Shown: positions 35,340 to 45,222, counted from the first letter of the stretch. The stretch is 56,355 nucleotides of DNA from Bacillota bacterium (GCA_012523945.1 JAAYSO010000135.1:1-56355), one strand, 5' to 3'. Made by a program: numbers and translations. Notes: generated from the sequence alone by a model not told the origin.

Positions 35340-36352
35340 CACTTATCGCCTCCGTCGTAATTTTCGGCCTTTTAGTTTTTTTTCATGAACTTGGCCATTA
35401 TCTGGCGGCAAAAAACGCCGGTATTGGTGTCATTGAGTTTGCCCTTGGTTTTGGTCCGAAACTTTTAAGCAAGGAAAAAGACGGAACAATCTATTCACTA
35501 CGTGCCTTTCCTTTAGGCGGATTTGTCCGGCTTGTGGGCGAGGATCCTGAAGACGATGAACAGGAAAACAGTTTTCAAAAACAACCTGTGTGGAAACGAT
35601 TCACTGCTATTGCTGCAGGCCCGCTCATGAACTTTGTTTTAGCCATTCTCTTATTTTCCCTGATTTATTTTGCTTTTTTAGGTGTACCGGATTATAATTC
35701 CACAGTGATTGGCAAGGTTTTGCCTGACGGCCAGGCAGAAGCAGTTGGTTTACAGGAAGGTGACCGCATTCTTTCCGTGGCCGGGCAAGAAGTATCCCGG
35801 TGGGAAGATGTGGTGACAATTATTCATGCCCACCCTGAACGTGAAATTGAGATTATTTTTTCCCGCAATGACTCAATTCAGCAACTAGCCGTCACTCCGA
35901 TACGCGACGAGCAAACCGGGAACGGTCTCATTGGTATCCAGGCCAAAACTTATTTGTATAGGCCCTTTGCCTCACTGCGTTTAGGGGTTGAACACTGTAT
36001 TTGGGTTGTCCGCTACCTGCTTATCGGCTTGGTACAAATGATCACAGGTCGCGCGGCCCCGGAGATCGTGGGACCTGTAGGCATTATTCACCTTGTAGGC
36101 GAAGTGGCCCGCACAGGTTTGATGAACCTTATTTCTTTGGCAGCCATCATCAGTCTCAATTTAGGTGTCATTAATTTGCTGCCAATACCGGCTTTAGACG
36201 GCAGCCGTCTCTTATTTTTAGTAGTTGAGGGCTTACGTGGACGTCCTATTGATCCACATAAAGAATCATTCGTTCATTTTATCGGTTTTACTTTATTAAT
36301 TGTCTTAATGATTGTCATAGCTTACCGTGACATCATGAATATTTTTTATTAA
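35333..36352 (+). CDS. rseP: Site-2 zinc metalloprotease RseP/RasP
   Basis: Intramembrane protease that cleaves anti-sigma factors and leftover signal peptides. 339 residues. The zinc motif HELGH is at residues 18-22 inside the first membrane span, followed by the GFGPKL loop; one PDZ domain occupies about 110-200 (DGQAEAVGLQEGDRILSVAG); the second active-site motif NLLPIPALDGSR lies in a later span. It is a candidate to act on the ECF anti-sigma factor encoded at 6626; that link is inference. Confidence 0.96.
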   Translation: MLTLIASVVIFGLLVFFHELGHYLAAKNAGIGVIEFALGFGPKLLSKEKDGTIYSLRAFPLGGFVRLVGEDPEDDEQENSFQKQPVWKRFTAIAAGPLMNFVLAILLFSLIYFAFLGVPDYNSTVIGKVLPDGQAEAVGLQEGDRILSVAGQEVSRWEDVVTIIHAHPEREIEIIFSRNDSIQQLAVTPIRDEQTGNGLIGIQAKTYLYRPFASLRLGVEHCIWVVRYLLIGLVQMITGRAAPEIVGPVGIIHLVGEVARTGLMNLISLAAIISLNLGVINLLPIPALDGSRLLFLVVEGLRGRPIDPHKESFVHFIGFTLLIVLMIVIAYRDIMNIFY

Positions 36353-36363
36353 GAGGGGAAAAG

Positions 36364-37443
36364 ATGATTACCCGCAATGCAACCAGAAAAGTACGGGTAG
36401 GAAAATTAACTATCGGCGGCGGTGCCCCTGTGGTGATACAATCCATGACCAATACGCAGACTGCCGATACTGCAGTAACTCTGGCCCAAATTCGGGCATT
36501 AGAAGCTGCAGGCTGTGAACTGGTACGTGTGGCAGTACCGGACAAGCAAGCCGCTGCGGCTCTGCCTGAACTTGTGGCCCAATCGCCACTGCCGCTTGTA
36601 GCCGACATTCATTTTGATTACCGTTTAGCTTTGACGGCCCTGGATGCCGGGGTGGCCAAATTACGCATTAATCCCGGTAACATTGGCGGTCAGTCACGTT
36701 TAGCTCAAGTTGTGGAAAAAGCCGGAGAAAAAAATGTCGCTTTGCGCATAGGAGTCAATGCCGGCTCCTTGGAAAAACGCCTATTGGAAAAATACGGGGA
36801 AATTACGGCTGAAGCTTTAGTGGAATCAGCCCTGGATCATATCCGCATGGTAGAAGCGTGCGGTTTTACGCAAATTGTTGTTTCTTTAAAAGCCTCATCC
36901 GTACCGTTAATGGTGGCGGCACATCGCCTTTTGGCACAAACTGTTGCTTATCCACAGCATCTCGGTGTAACGGAAGCTGGTTCAGCTTTCAGCGGCACCG
37001 TCCATTCCGCCGTTGGTATCGGCACCTTGCTTTTGGACGGGCTAGGTGATACGTTGCGTGTTTCCTTAACAGCTTCACCCCTGGAGGAAGTGCGTGTGGC
37101 TAAAGAAATTCTCACGGCAGCCGGTGTTCGCCGCTTTGGCCCGCGTGTAATTTCTTGCCCCACTTGCGGCCGCACACAAATAAACTTGCAGAGAATAGCA
37201 CAAGAAATTGAAGAACGTGTCAAAGGTATTGCTAAACCTCTGACATTGGCAGTGATGGGTTGTGCCGTCAACGGCCCCGGTGAAGCCCGGGAAGCCGATC
37301 TGGGCATAGCGGGAGGAAAAAAAGAAGGATTGATTTTTTGCCGGGGTAAAATTCTGAAAAAAGTTCCCCAGGACAAAATTGTGGACGAATTTATGGAGAC
37401 GCTACAACAGTTTTTGCAAAATGAGGAGCCAGAAGCACAGTAG
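36364..37443 (+). CDS. ispG: (E)-4-hydroxy-3-methylbut-2-enyl diphosphate synthase (IspG/GcpE)
   Basis: Iron-sulfur enzyme of the MEP pathway. 359 residues. N-terminal TIM barrel (PVVIQSMTNTQTAD, LVADIHFDYRLAL, LRINPGNIG) and C-terminal cluster domain with CPTCGRT and VMGCAVNGPGEA, which supply the three [4Fe-4S] cysteines and a conserved Glu. ATG after SD AGAGGGG. In many relatives proS and polC follow; here a promoter and rimP follow directly. Confidence 0.97.
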   Translation: MITRNATRKVRVGKLTIGGGAPVVIQSMTNTQTADTAVTLAQIRALEAAGCELVRVAVPDKQAAAALPELVAQSPLPLVADIHFDYRLALTALDAGVAKLRINPGNIGGQSRLAQVVEKAGEKNVALRIGVNAGSLEKRLLEKYGEITAEALVESALDHIRMVEACGFTQIVVSLKASSVPLMVAAHRLLAQTVAYPQHLGVTEAGSAFSGTVHSAVGIGTLLLDGLGDTLRVSLTASPLEEVRVAKEILTAAGVRRFGPRVISCPTCGRTQINLQRIAQEIEERVKGIAKPLTLAVMGCAVNGPGEAREADLGIAGGKKEGLIFCRGKILKKVPQDKIVDEFMETLQQFLQNEEPEAQ

Positions 37444-37455
37444 TTCCCCTGCTGC

Positions 37456-37484
37456 TTGAAAGTTCTTGCCAGATGTGGTAAAAT
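37456..37484 (+). promoter_or_regulatory. Sigma-A type promoter of the rimP-nusA-infB operon
   Basis: TTGAAA at 37456-37461, 17-base spacer, TAAAAT at 37479-37484. Transcription from here would give a leader of roughly 130 bases before rimP. Confidence 0.85.
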
Positions 37485-37510
37485 AATAAGGAATAGAAAT
37501 GCATGGATGA

Positions 37511-37532
37511 AAGAGTGGGCTTGCCCACTCTT
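37511..37532 (+). promoter_or_regulatory. Leader hairpin of the rimP-nusA operon
   Basis: Perfect nine-pair stem AAGAGTGGG (37511-37519) with CCCACTCTT (37524-37532), 4-base loop, followed by ATGTTTTGC. It lies about 27 bases after the promoter -10. It may act as an attenuator or a protein-binding leader; the T-tract is weak. The leader from 37533 to 37619 shows no further feature I can support. Confidence 0.6.
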
Positions 37533-37619
37533 ATGTTTTGCAGCATGAATATTGCAAACAAGGCTGTTTGGGCACAATAAGGATAATCTGAAATAAAATT
37601 AACATGTGGAGGTTTGGCT

Positions 37620-38072
37620 GTGGCAAAACTGACAGATACTTTGTATACTATGGCGGAACCTTTGGCACAAAAGGCCGGCTTAGAGTTGGTGGATGTGGAG
37701 CTGACAACAGAAGCAGGCCGCCGTGTTTTACGGTTTCTCATTGATAAAGAGGGTGGTGTCACACTGGATGATTGTGAGGCTTTCAGCCGCCTCGTGGACC
37801 CGGAATTAGACAGACTTGACCCTATTGCCGGTAGTTACGACTTGCAAGTTTCCTCACCAGGCGTTGAACGCCCCCTAAAGAAGGAATCAGATTACCAGCG
37901 CTTCAGCGGTCGGCCGGTGTGCATTAAACTTTTTGCGCCACTGGCAGGGAAAAAAGTGTACGAGGGAATTTTGCGCGGCTTGGAAGAGGAGAACATTCTT
38001 TTAGAAACAGAAGCAGAAATTATTCGCATTCCTTTGGATAAAGTAGCTAAAGCAAATTTGGTATTCCAGTAG
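37620..38072 (+). CDS. rimP: Ribosome maturation factor RimP
   Basis: Helps 30S assembly. 150 residues from GTG 37620, seven bases after SD TGGAGG; TTG 37614 is too close. Motifs are GLELVDVELTTEAGRRVLRFLID, LDDCEAFSRLVDPELD and SYDLQVSSPGVERPLKKESDYQRF. The RimP-nusA-ylxR-ylxQ-infB order is one of the most conserved in Firmicutes. Confidence 0.96.
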   Translation: MAKLTDTLYTMAEPLAQKAGLELVDVELTTEAGRRVLRFLIDKEGGVTLDDCEAFSRLVDPELDRLDPIAGSYDLQVSSPGVERPLKKESDYQRFSGRPVCIKLFAPLAGKKVYEGILRGLEEENILLETEAEIIRIPLDKVAKANLVFQ

Positions 38073-38094
38073 AGACCGGAAAGGAGGCTTTTTC

Positions 38095-39216
38095 ATGAAT
38101 GAAGAGTTTTTAGCTGCACTGGCTGAAATTGAACGAGATAAAGGAATTACAAAAGATGTACTTTTTGAAGCCATTGAAGCCGCATTAGTTTCCGCTTATA
38201 AAAGAAATTTTAATACTGCAGCCAATGTGCGCGTTCATATTAACCGGGATACCGGCGGCATTAAAGTATACACCCGTTTGCAGGTTGTGGATGAAGTAAC
38301 ACAGCCGCAACTGGAAATATCCCTTGATGAAGCCCGCCGGCTTGATGACCGCTATGAAGTGGGAGACGTAGTGGAACGTGAAGTCACACCAAAAAATTTC
38401 GGCAGAATTGCGGCCCAAACGGCCAAACAGGTTGTGATCCAACGCATTCGCGAAGCAGAGCGGGAAATGGTCTTTGATGAATTTGTTGACCGGGAAAACG
38501 ATATTATAACCGGTATCGTGCAGCGTTTAGAACAGAAAAATGTCATTGTAGATTTAGGCAGAACCGAGGCAGTGCTGCTGCCCACTGAGCAAATGCCAAA
38601 CGATAACTATCAACAGGGAGAAAGAATTAAGACGTATATCACAGAAGTAAGGCGCACAACTAAAGGACCGCAAATTCTTATCTCCAGAACACATCCCGGG
38701 TTATTAAAACGTCTTTTTGAGTTGGAAGTGCCGGAAATCTATGACGGTACCGTGGAAATTAAATCTGTAGCCAGGGAAGCCGGTTACCGTTCTAAACTGG
38801 CTGTTTATTCGGCCAACCAGGACGTAGATCCGGTAGGAGCTTGTGTGGGACCTAAAGGTGCCCGGGTCCAAGCTATTGTTAATGAGTTGCGTGGTGAAAA
38901 AATTGATATTGTTAAATGGGATGAAGATCCCATGGTCTTTGTAGCCAATGCACTTTCACCGGCGAAAGTTATTTCCGTCCGGCTACAACCTGAGCAAAAG
39001 GTAGCCAATGTCATAGTACCCGACTATCAACTTTCTTTGGCCATCGGTAAAGAAGGACAGAATGCCCGTTTAGCAGCAAAATTAACAGGTTGGAAAATTG
39101 ATATTACCAGTGAAAGTGAAGCAAGCCAGGAGTTTGAGGAAATACAGGAAACAGAGCCGGATGAAATAGATGCTGCAGATTCCGGCAAGGGGGCTGAGGA
39201 GCTTGAGGAAGCGTAA
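38095..39216 (+). CDS. nusA: Transcription termination/antitermination protein NusA
   Basis: RNA polymerase-binding factor for pausing, termination and antitermination. 373 residues: N-terminal RNAP-binding domain (1-130), S1 domain (ITGIVQRLEQKNVIVDLGRTEAVLLP), KH1 (VGACVGPKGARVQAIVNELRG) and KH2 (LAIGKEGQNARLAAKLTGWKI), then a short acidic tail. It lacks the C-terminal repeats of E. coli NusA, as is normal in Gram-positives. SD AAAGGAGG. ylxR overlaps its end. Confidence 0.97.
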   Translation: MNEEFLAALAEIERDKGITKDVLFEAIEAALVSAYKRNFNTAANVRVHINRDTGGIKVYTRLQVVDEVTQPQLEISLDEARRLDDRYEVGDVVEREVTPKNFGRIAAQTAKQVVIQRIREAEREMVFDEFVDRENDIITGIVQRLEQKNVIVDLGRTEAVLLPTEQMPNDNYQQGERIKTYITEVRRTTKGPQILISRTHPGLLKRLFELEVPEIYDGTVEIKSVAREAGYRSKLAVYSANQDVDPVGACVGPKGARVQAIVNELRGEKIDIVKWDEDPMVFVANALSPAKVISVRLQPEQKVANVIVPDYQLSLAIGKEGQNARLAAKLTGWKIDITSESEASQEFEEIQETEPDEIDAADSGKGAEELEEA

Positions 39217-39481
39217 AATACCTTTACGTACCTGTGTCGGTTGCGGGGAACAAAAACCCAAAAGAGAGTTAGTGCGTATTGTGCGCACACCTGAAGGACA
39301 TGTAGAAATAGATCCTACCGGAAAAAAATCAGGTCGCGGTACTTATCTCTGTCCCAAACGTAGCTGTCTGGAAAAAGCAAGAAAAGGAAAAAAAATCGAG
39401 CGGAGTTTAAAACATGAGATTTCACCTGACGTGCTGGATAAATTAGCAGAGCAACTTCCTGCTGATGTGGATGATGAATAA
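39203..39481 (+). CDS. ylxR: YlxR family RNA-binding protein (RnpM)
   Basis: Small basic protein with the YlxR fold; I recall family members recently described as RNase P modulators. The typical core is present: KRKIPLRTCVGCGEQKPKRELVRIVR, GRGTYLCPKRSCLEKARK. TTG 39203 (92 residues) is chosen because SD AAGGGGG (39187-39193) lies nine bases before it and the protein then starts MRKRKIPLRTC, as in homologues. It overlaps nusA by 14 bases and ylxQ begins inside its last codons, so the three genes are probably translationally coupled. Confidence 0.9.
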   Translation: MRKRKIPLRTCVGCGEQKPKRELVRIVRTPEGHVEIDPTGKKSGRGTYLCPKRSCLEKARKGKKIERSLKHEISPDVLDKLAEQLPADVDDE

Positions 39482-39770
39482 GGTCCTTTCTTTGTTGGGG
39501 CTGGCCCGTCGTGCCGGAAAGTTGTGTTTTCATGAGGCGGAAAACTTGCGGGTAATCCGTTCAGGTGCCGCCAAACTAGTGATTCTTGCCAGTGACGCCG
39601 GTCAGGCTACTGCGAAAAAATACCGGGATAAAAGCAGTTATTTTGGAGTGCCACTCGTTGTGGCGGCATTAAAAAAAGAGCTTGGCCGGGCATTAGGCAC
39701 ATCACCGCGTACGGCAGTGGTTATTTTAGATGAAGAATTTGCACTGCGTGTAAAAAAACTACTGGAATGA
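39471..39770 (+). CDS. ylxQ: YlxQ, ribosomal protein L7Ae family
   Basis: L7Ae/L30e/S12e/Gadd45-fold RNA-binding protein of about 99 residues. Core motifs are SLLGLARRAGKLCFHEAENLRVIRSGAAKLVILASDAG, KKYRDKSSYFGVPLV and ALGTSPRTAVVILDEEF. These proteins bind kink-turn RNA; the exact target is not settled. The start is uncertain: ATGs at 39465, 39471 and 39474 lie in the end of ylxR, and none has a strong SD, consistent with coupled translation. Confidence 0.9.
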   Translation: MMNKVLSLLGLARRAGKLCFHEAENLRVIRSGAAKLVILASDAGQATAKKYRDKSSYFGVPLVVAALKKELGRALGTSPRTAVVILDEEFALRVKKLLE

Positions 39771-39808
39771 GCACTGTTTAAGGAGGAAAAAAAATGGAGG
39801 TGTAGTTC

Positions 39809-42028
39809 ATGGCTAAAATTCGGGTTTATCAGTTAGCAAAAGAGTTAGAGGTTTCCAGCAGACGTATTATTGATCTGCTGGAAAATAGCGGATACAGTGT
39901 AAAGAACCATATGAGTATGGTTGACGAGGAAGCAGCACAAAGAATTCGTTACCAATTAACCGGCAAAGGGGAAGCACCTGCTTCATCTAGCCAGACAACG
40001 GCACAAAAGGAAAAAGATCAAACTGAACAAAAGGTCCAAAAACCTGCCGCCAAGGCGCGCTCTAAAGCACAAGGTCGGAGCAGGCAAGGCAAGCCTACCG
40101 CCGCCTCAAAACAGTATAAAAAAGAAGCAAAAGGTGTAAGTGCAGCCGGCGCTGACAAACCGGCAGGAAAAAAGAAAACTAAACAGAAAAAACAGGCTGA
40201 AAAAAAGAAACGTATGGGTAAAAAGGAAAGAAAAGCACGGCGTGAAGCACGCTTACTTGACGAGCAGCAGCGCCAGGAAAGTACAGTAATTTTAGAAAGT
40301 CGCATTACCGTGGGTGAACTTGCCGACAAACTTGGTGTCAGCGCCACGGAAATAATCAGTAAACTTATTGATTTGGGTGTCATGGCCGCCATTAACCAGG
40401 CCATCGATACAGATATAGCTCAGATGCTGGCAGAGGAATATGGTTTTAAAGTAGAAATTAAAGTTGATGAGCTGGAAGCTGAATTGATTGAAGCCGTGGA
40501 AGACCGCGAAGAAGATTTACAACCGCGGCCGCCGGTAGTCACAGTCCTGGGCCATGTTGACCACGGTAAAACATCTTTGCTGGATGCCATTCGGCAGGCA
40601 AATGTAACTTCATCTGAAGCCGGCGGGATCACCCAGCATATAGGCGCTTACCAAGCCACCTACCAGGGAAAAAAGATTGTATTTCTTGATACGCCCGGTC
40701 ACGAGGCTTTCACGGCTATGCGTGCCCGCGGGGCGCAAGTAACTGATATTGCCATTATTGTAGTGGCAGCAGATGACGGCGTGATGCCGCAAACAGTGGA
40801 AGCCATCAACCACGTAAAAGCCGCCGGAGTGCCCATTATTATTGCCATCAATAAAATTGATAAGCCTACCGCCAATCCCAGCCGGGTAAGACAGCAGCTG
40901 ACTGAATATGAGCTTGTGGCGGAGGAGTGGGGCGGCGATACGGTAATGGTAGAAGTTTCAGCCCTGAAAAAAACCGGTATTGATAATTTGCTGGAAATGA
41001 TTCTTTTAGTAGCTGAGATGTCTGAATTAAAAGCAAATCCCGACAAGCCTGCCATCGGCACAGTTGTGGAAGCCAAACTGGATAAAGGCCGGGGACCTGT
41101 GGCAACAGTTCTGGTTCAGGACGGTACCCTTAATGTGGGCGATTCCATTATTTGTGGCACCATTTACGGGAAAGTCCGGGCCATGATTGATGATAAAGGA
41201 AAACGAGTCAAGAAAGCCGGTCCCTCTACACCGGTGGAAATTTTAGGATTATCTGATGTGCCGGAAGCCGGAGACGACCTGCAGGCCGTCAGCGATGATA
41301 AAATCGCCCGCCAGGTAGCGGAAAAACGGGCGGAAAAGCGCCGTGAAGTGGAATTAAATAAGACTGCAAAGATTTCCCTGGACGACCTTTTTAACCAGAT
41401 CCAGCAGGGAGAAGTGAAAGAACTTAATATTATTATAAAAGCAGACGTACAAGGATCTGTGGAGGCTTTAAGAGAATCTTTACTGAAGCTCTCCTCAGAT
41501 GAAGTACGTATTCAGATCATCCATAGCGCCGTAGGTGCGGTAGCTGAATCTGACGTGATGCTGGCGTCGGCATCCAATGCGCTCATTATAGGTTTTAATG
41601 TGCGCCCGGAACAAAATGTACGTAAACTGGCAGAAAAAGAAAATGTGGAAATTCGCCTCTACCGTGTCATCTATGAAGCTTTGGAAGATATAGAAAATGC
41701 CATGAAAGGCATGTTGGCACCTCAATACAAAGAAGTTATTCTTGGTCAGGCGGAAGTCCGTCATCTCTTTAAAGCTTCCCGTTTAGGCACCATCGCCGGT
41801 TCGCATGTGATAGAAGGCAAAATTACCCGTAATGCAGAAATTCGCGTAATTCGAGACGGTGTCGTTGTACATGAAGGAAAGATTAATAGTTTAAAACGTT
41901 TTAAAGACGATGTACGCGAAGTGATGGCCGGTTATGACTGCGGTATTTTGCTGGAAAGATTCAACGATATTAAAGAAGGCGACATTCTGGAAGCTTACAT
42001 CATGGAAGCAACTTCCGATAATCTCTAA
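39809..42028 (+). CDS. infB: Translation initiation factor IF-2
   Basis: GTPase that recruits initiator tRNA. 739 residues. An N-terminal IF2_N domain ([25 protein letters not shown]) is followed by a long Lys/Ala/Gln-rich linker (about 55-150), a second IF2_N unit ([25 protein letters not shown]), then the G domain: [10 protein letters not shown] (about 247), [19 protein letters not shown] and INKIDKP. Domains II-IV are complete ([16 protein letters not shown]). ATG with SD TGGAGGTG. No internal start for a shorter isoform was assessed. Confidence 0.98.
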   Translation: MAKIRVYQLAKELEVSSRRIIDLLENSGYSVKNHMSMVDEEAAQRIRYQLTGKGEAPASSSQTTAQKEKDQTEQKVQKPAAKARSKAQGRSRQGKPTAASKQYKKEAKGVSAAGADKPAGKKKTKQKKQAEKKKRMGKKERKARREARLLDEQQRQESTVILESRITVGELADKLGVSATEIISKLIDLGVMAAINQAIDTDIAQMLAEEYGFKVEIKVDELEAELIEAVEDREEDLQPRPPVVTVLGHVDHGKTSLLDAIRQANVTSSEAGGITQHIGAYQATYQGKKIVFLDTPGHEAFTAMRARGAQVTDIAIIVVAADDGVMPQTVEAINHVKAAGVPIIIAINKIDKPTANPSRVRQQLTEYELVAEEWGGDTVMVEVSALKKTGIDNLLEMILLVAEMSELKANPDKPAIGTVVEAKLDKGRGPVATVLVQDGTLNVGDSIICGTIYGKVRAMIDDKGKRVKKAGPSTPVEILGLSDVPEAGDDLQAVSDDKIARQVAEKRAEKRREVELNKTAKISLDDLFNQIQQGEVKELNIIIKADVQGSVEALRESLLKLSSDEVRIQIIHSAVGAVAESDVMLASASNALIIGFNVRPEQNVRKLAEKENVEIRLYRVIYEALEDIENAMKGMLAPQYKEVILGQAEVRHLFKASRLGTIAGSHVIEGKITRNAEIRVIRDGVVVHEGKINSLKRFKDDVREVMAGYDCGILLERFNDIKEGDILEAYIMEATSDNL

Positions 42029-42061
42029 CTAAAAGATTTCGTGCCGGACGGAGGGATACAA

Positions 42062-42421
42062 ATGTCACAACAACGTGCGCAGCGAGTCAGCCAAGAGCTA
42101 AAAAAGGAAATTAGTGATATTTTGCGCAATGAAGTTAAGGATCCACGGATTACAGGTTTAATCAGTGTGACAAGTGTGGATGTTACAAAGGATTTATCCC
42201 ACGCAAAAATTTTTGTGAGCGTTTTTGGCAGCGAAGAAGAACAGGAAGCTACACTGGCAGCTTTAAAAAAGGCAACAGGATTTGTTCGTTCACTGGTAGG
42301 TAGCAGGATCCGTTTAAGACATGTGCCGGAACTCTCATTCCAACTGGATCATTCCATTGCTTACGGCGCCCATATTAATCAAGTTTTGCGTGAAATTCGG
42401 CAGGAAGATGACGATGAGTAA
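42062..42421 (+). CDS. rbfA: Ribosome-binding factor A
   Basis: 30S maturation factor with a KH-like fold. 119 residues from ATG 42062 (SD GGAGGG six bases upstream). Motifs are RVSQELKKEISDILRNEVKDPRI, SVTSVDVTKDLSHAKIFVSV and LRHVPELSFQLDHSIAYGAHIN. nrnA begins eight bases before its stop. Confidence 0.97.
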   Translation: MSQQRAQRVSQELKKEISDILRNEVKDPRITGLISVTSVDVTKDLSHAKIFVSVFGSEEEQEATLAALKKATGFVRSLVGSRIRLRHVPELSFQLDHSIAYGAHINQVLREIRQEDDDE

Positions 42422-43370
42422 TCTGCAAATAATTGCGCAACACTTGATAAATAGCCAAAAGATTTTGGTGGTGTCACATATTCTGCCGGACGGTGATGCC
42501 ATTGGCTCAATTATTGCCCTGGGCCTGGCTCTGGAGAAGCTGGGAAAATCAGTCACCATGTATTCAGCCGACGGTGTTCCGGCTAAATATGAATTTCTCC
42601 ACGGGTCAGAAAAAATCATAACCTCCCTCCCAGCCGAAAAATTTGATTGTGTTGCGGTTTTAGATTGTGCCGCTCAGGATCGTATCCAGCCAATTTGGGC
42701 GGAAATTAAAGATTTCTTCATTCTTAATCTTGACCATCACCCTACCAATTCACTGTTCGGCCGGATAAATTATGTGGAACCTACAGCGGCGGCAACGGGC
42801 GAAATTGTTTTCGCACTGTTGGAATTGCTTGGCGTCACCATAACACCGGAGATTGCCACCGCTTTGTATGTTGCCATCACTACTGATACCGGTTCTTTCA
42901 GGTATGAAAATACGTCTGAAAAAACTCATTTAATCACAGCTAAATTGTTGGCGGCAGGGGTAAAGCCGGAAATAATAGCCTCCCGTGTTTTTGATTTAAG
43001 AACAGTGCCGGCTGTTTTGGCTTTACGTCTGGCTTTATCCTCACTAACATTTAGCGAAGATAAGCATATAGCCTGGATGACTTTAAAAAACGACGATTTA
43101 GTGAGGATAAAAGCCGGTAGTGATGACTTGGACGGTATAGTAAATTATGCCAAAAACATAGAAGGCGTAGAAGTTGGCTTGCTTTTTCGCGAACAAGCAG
43201 ACGGTACAGTAAAAGTGGGCTTACGTTCCTTTAATGTTGATGTAGCAAAAATTGCTGCCGCTTTCGGTGGAGGAGGGCATGCAAGAGCCGCCGGTTGTTC
43301 ACTGCACACAGATATACAGACGGCAGTAAACCGGGTTTTGACGGCTGTAGCAAGGGAGATTAAGCAATGA
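42414..43370 (+). CDS. nrnA: Bifunctional oligoribonuclease / PAP phosphatase NrnA (DHH family)
   Basis: Degrades nanoRNA and dephosphorylates 3'-phosphoadenosine-5'-phosphate. 318 residues from ATG 42414. DHH motifs are HILPDGDAIGS, VAVLDCAAQDR, DHHPTNSLFG and TTDTGSF; the DHHA1 domain ends with FGGGGHARAAGC. The start overlaps rbfA and the stop overlaps truB (ATGA). Same place as ytqI/nrnA relatives in many clostridial infB operons. Confidence 0.95.
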   Translation: MSNLQIIAQHLINSQKILVVSHILPDGDAIGSIIALGLALEKLGKSVTMYSADGVPAKYEFLHGSEKIITSLPAEKFDCVAVLDCAAQDRIQPIWAEIKDFFILNLDHHPTNSLFGRINYVEPTAAATGEIVFALLELLGVTITPEIATALYVAITTDTGSFRYENTSEKTHLITAKLLAAGVKPEIIASRVFDLRTVPAVLALRLALSSLTFSEDKHIAWMTLKNDDLVRIKAGSDDLDGIVNYAKNIEGVEVGLLFREQADGTVKVGLRSFNVDVAKIAAAFGGGGHARAAGCSLHTDIQTAVNRVLTAVAREIKQ

Positions 43371-44248
43371 AAGGAATTTTAAACATTTTAAAACCGGCAG
43401 GGATGACCTCCCATGATGTTGTTACTTTTGTCCGGCGGCTGACAGGAATACGTAAATGTGGCCATACAGGTACCCTTGATCCTGGTGCTGCCGGTGTTTT
43501 ACCGGTTTGTATTGGACAAGCCACCCGGGTTGCAGAATATGTCCTGGAGACGGATAAGAGCTATCGTGCCGAAATCACACTGGGTACAGCCACAGACACG
43601 GAAGACGCCTCGGGCATGGTTGTTGCCCAAAAAGATGCCGGCCGCTATACTGAAGAACAAGTGCTGGCTGTCCTAAAAGATTTCCTGGGACCACGCCTGC
43701 AAACTCCCCCTATGTACTCGGCTGTTAAAATTAACGGGCAAAAACTTTACGAACGAGCTCGCAGGGGGGAAACAGTTTCGCGTCCCGCCAGATCTATATT
43801 TATACATCAGCTTGATTTGCTTTTTTACCGGGAAAACAAGATTATGTTTGATGTTACCTGTTCCCGTGGCACTTATGTTCGTACTCTTTGCCGTGAAATA
43901 GCCGAAACTTTAGGGACGGTGGGGCATATGTCTTTTTTACTGCGGACAAATGTCGGCCCCTTTACACTGCACCAAGCTTTCACCTTGGAAGAATTACAGC
44001 AATTGCACAAAGCAAACAAGTTAAAAGAGGCCCTTTTACCTTTGGACACGGCACTGTCCCATCTACCTGTCATAAAAATTGACACGAAAGCAGCCACGGC
44101 CATCAAAAACGGCAATGCAGTACACCTGGACATCAAGTCTGCCGGCAATACATTATGGCGTGTTTACGGACCAGGTGAGGAACTTCTTGCCATTGCTAAA
44201 GTTAAAAAAAATATGCTTTTGCCACAAAAAGTCTTTTCTAACAGGTGA
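43367..44248 (+). CDS. truB: tRNA pseudouridine(55) synthase TruB
   Basis: Forms pseudouridine 55 in the T loop of tRNAs. 293 residues. Motifs are LNILKPAGMTSHDVV, GHTGTLDPGAAGVLPVCIG with the catalytic Asp, KSYRAEITLGTATDTEDASG, QTPPMYSAVKINGQKLYERAR and VTCSRGTYVRTLCREI. A C-terminal PUA-like part follows. The ATG overlaps the nrnA stop by four bases. Confidence 0.97.
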   Translation: MKGILNILKPAGMTSHDVVTFVRRLTGIRKCGHTGTLDPGAAGVLPVCIGQATRVAEYVLETDKSYRAEITLGTATDTEDASGMVVAQKDAGRYTEEQVLAVLKDFLGPRLQTPPMYSAVKINGQKLYERARRGETVSRPARSIFIHQLDLLFYRENKIMFDVTCSRGTYVRTLCREIAETLGTVGHMSFLLRTNVGPFTLHQAFTLEELQQLHKANKLKEALLPLDTALSHLPVIKIDTKAATAIKNGNAVHLDIKSAGNTLWRVYGPGEELLAIAKVKKNMLLPQKVFSNR

Positions 44249-44253
44249 AATAT

Positions 44254-45222
44254 ATGCAAATCATTGAGGGAATTGCAGCACTTAAAAAGTATCATCAGGA
44301 TCAAATTTGTCTTGCTTTGGGAAATTTCGACGGTGTTCATCTGGGACACAAAAAAATTCTTCAGGCTACTGTGGCTTTAGCCAAAGCAAAAGAGATTAAA
44401 AGTGCCGTTTTACTATTTGTGCCTCATCCTTTAACAGTACTTTTCCCGGAATCTTCACCAAAACTATTACTGTCTTTAGAAGACCGCATTGCTCTTTTAG
44501 GTAAGACAGGTATTGATTTTGTCATTATTCATCCATTTTCCAAAGAATTTGCCCTGATCTCACCGGAAGCTTTTGTGCACCGGATTCTGGTGGAGGAACT
44601 TAATGTGGCGGCAGTAGTAGTGGGCTTCGATTATTCTTTCGGCAACCAGGGACAAGGTACGCCTGCAGATTTAGTTGGGATGAGTGAAAAATATGATTTT
44701 TGTGTGCAAGTCATTGAACCGGTTAAAGTTAATAGTGAAGTGGTGGGCAGTAGTGCGATCAGGGATTACCTGGCAAAAGGGCAGGTGCAGGACGTACAGC
44801 GCCTTTTGGGCTATGCTTTTTTCCTGCGCGGCATTGTAGTCCACGGTGACGGGCGCGGCAGGCGGCTTGGTTTTCCCACAGCCAACTTAAGTGTAAAGGA
44901 AAACATCATGCTGCCGGCGCACGGCGTGTATCTAACCCGGGTCGTGGCAGGTGAGATGCAGGCCTGGGCTTTGACTAATATAGGTCGGCGGCCCACTTTT
45001 CAGAAAAAAGATACCACCATAGAAATCCATCTTTTAGATCAGAGCGAAAATCTTTATCAAAAAGAATTAATCGTGCATTTTTTACACAAAATGAGAGATG
45101 AAAAGACTTTTCGTAATGCCCAGGACCTGGTGAAGCAAATAAATCGAGATGTACAGGATGCACATCATTTAATTCGTACTGTTTACGCAACTGACAAACA
45201 TTTTACGCCGTTTTCTTGCTAA
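44254..45222 (+). CDS. ribF: Bifunctional riboflavin kinase / FAD synthetase
   Basis: Makes FMN and then FAD from riboflavin. 322 residues from ATG 44254 (eight bases after the AACAGG box that ends truB). N-terminal nucleotidyltransferase domain: LGNFDGVHLGHKKIL, VVVGFDYSFGNQGQGTPADL, VGSSAIRDYLAKG; C-terminal riboflavin kinase domain: VVHGDGRGRRLGFPTANL, NIGRRPTF, EIHLLD. Its FMN product would be the ligand of the riboswitch at 2236. No riboswitch precedes ribF itself. Confidence 0.97.
   Translation: MQIIEGIAALKKYHQDQICLALGNFDGVHLGHKKILQATVALAKAKEIKSAVLLFVPHPLTVLFPESSPKLLLSLEDRIALLGKTGIDFVIIHPFSKEFALISPEAFVHRILVEELNVAAVVVGFDYSFGNQGQGTPADLVGMSEKYDFCVQVIEPVKVNSEVVGSSAIRDYLAKGQVQDVQRLLGYAFFLRGIVVHGDGRGRRLGFPTANLSVKENIMLPAHGVYLTRVVAGEMQAWALTNIGRRPTFQKKDTTIEIHLLDQSENLYQKELIVHFLHKMRDEKTFRNAQDLVKQINRDVQDAHHLIRTVYATDKHFTPFSC

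Noticed and set aside
36948-37577. 209-codon minus-strand ORF opposite ispG and its spacer
   Set aside because: It runs over the rimP promoter and hairpin and has no recognisable domain.
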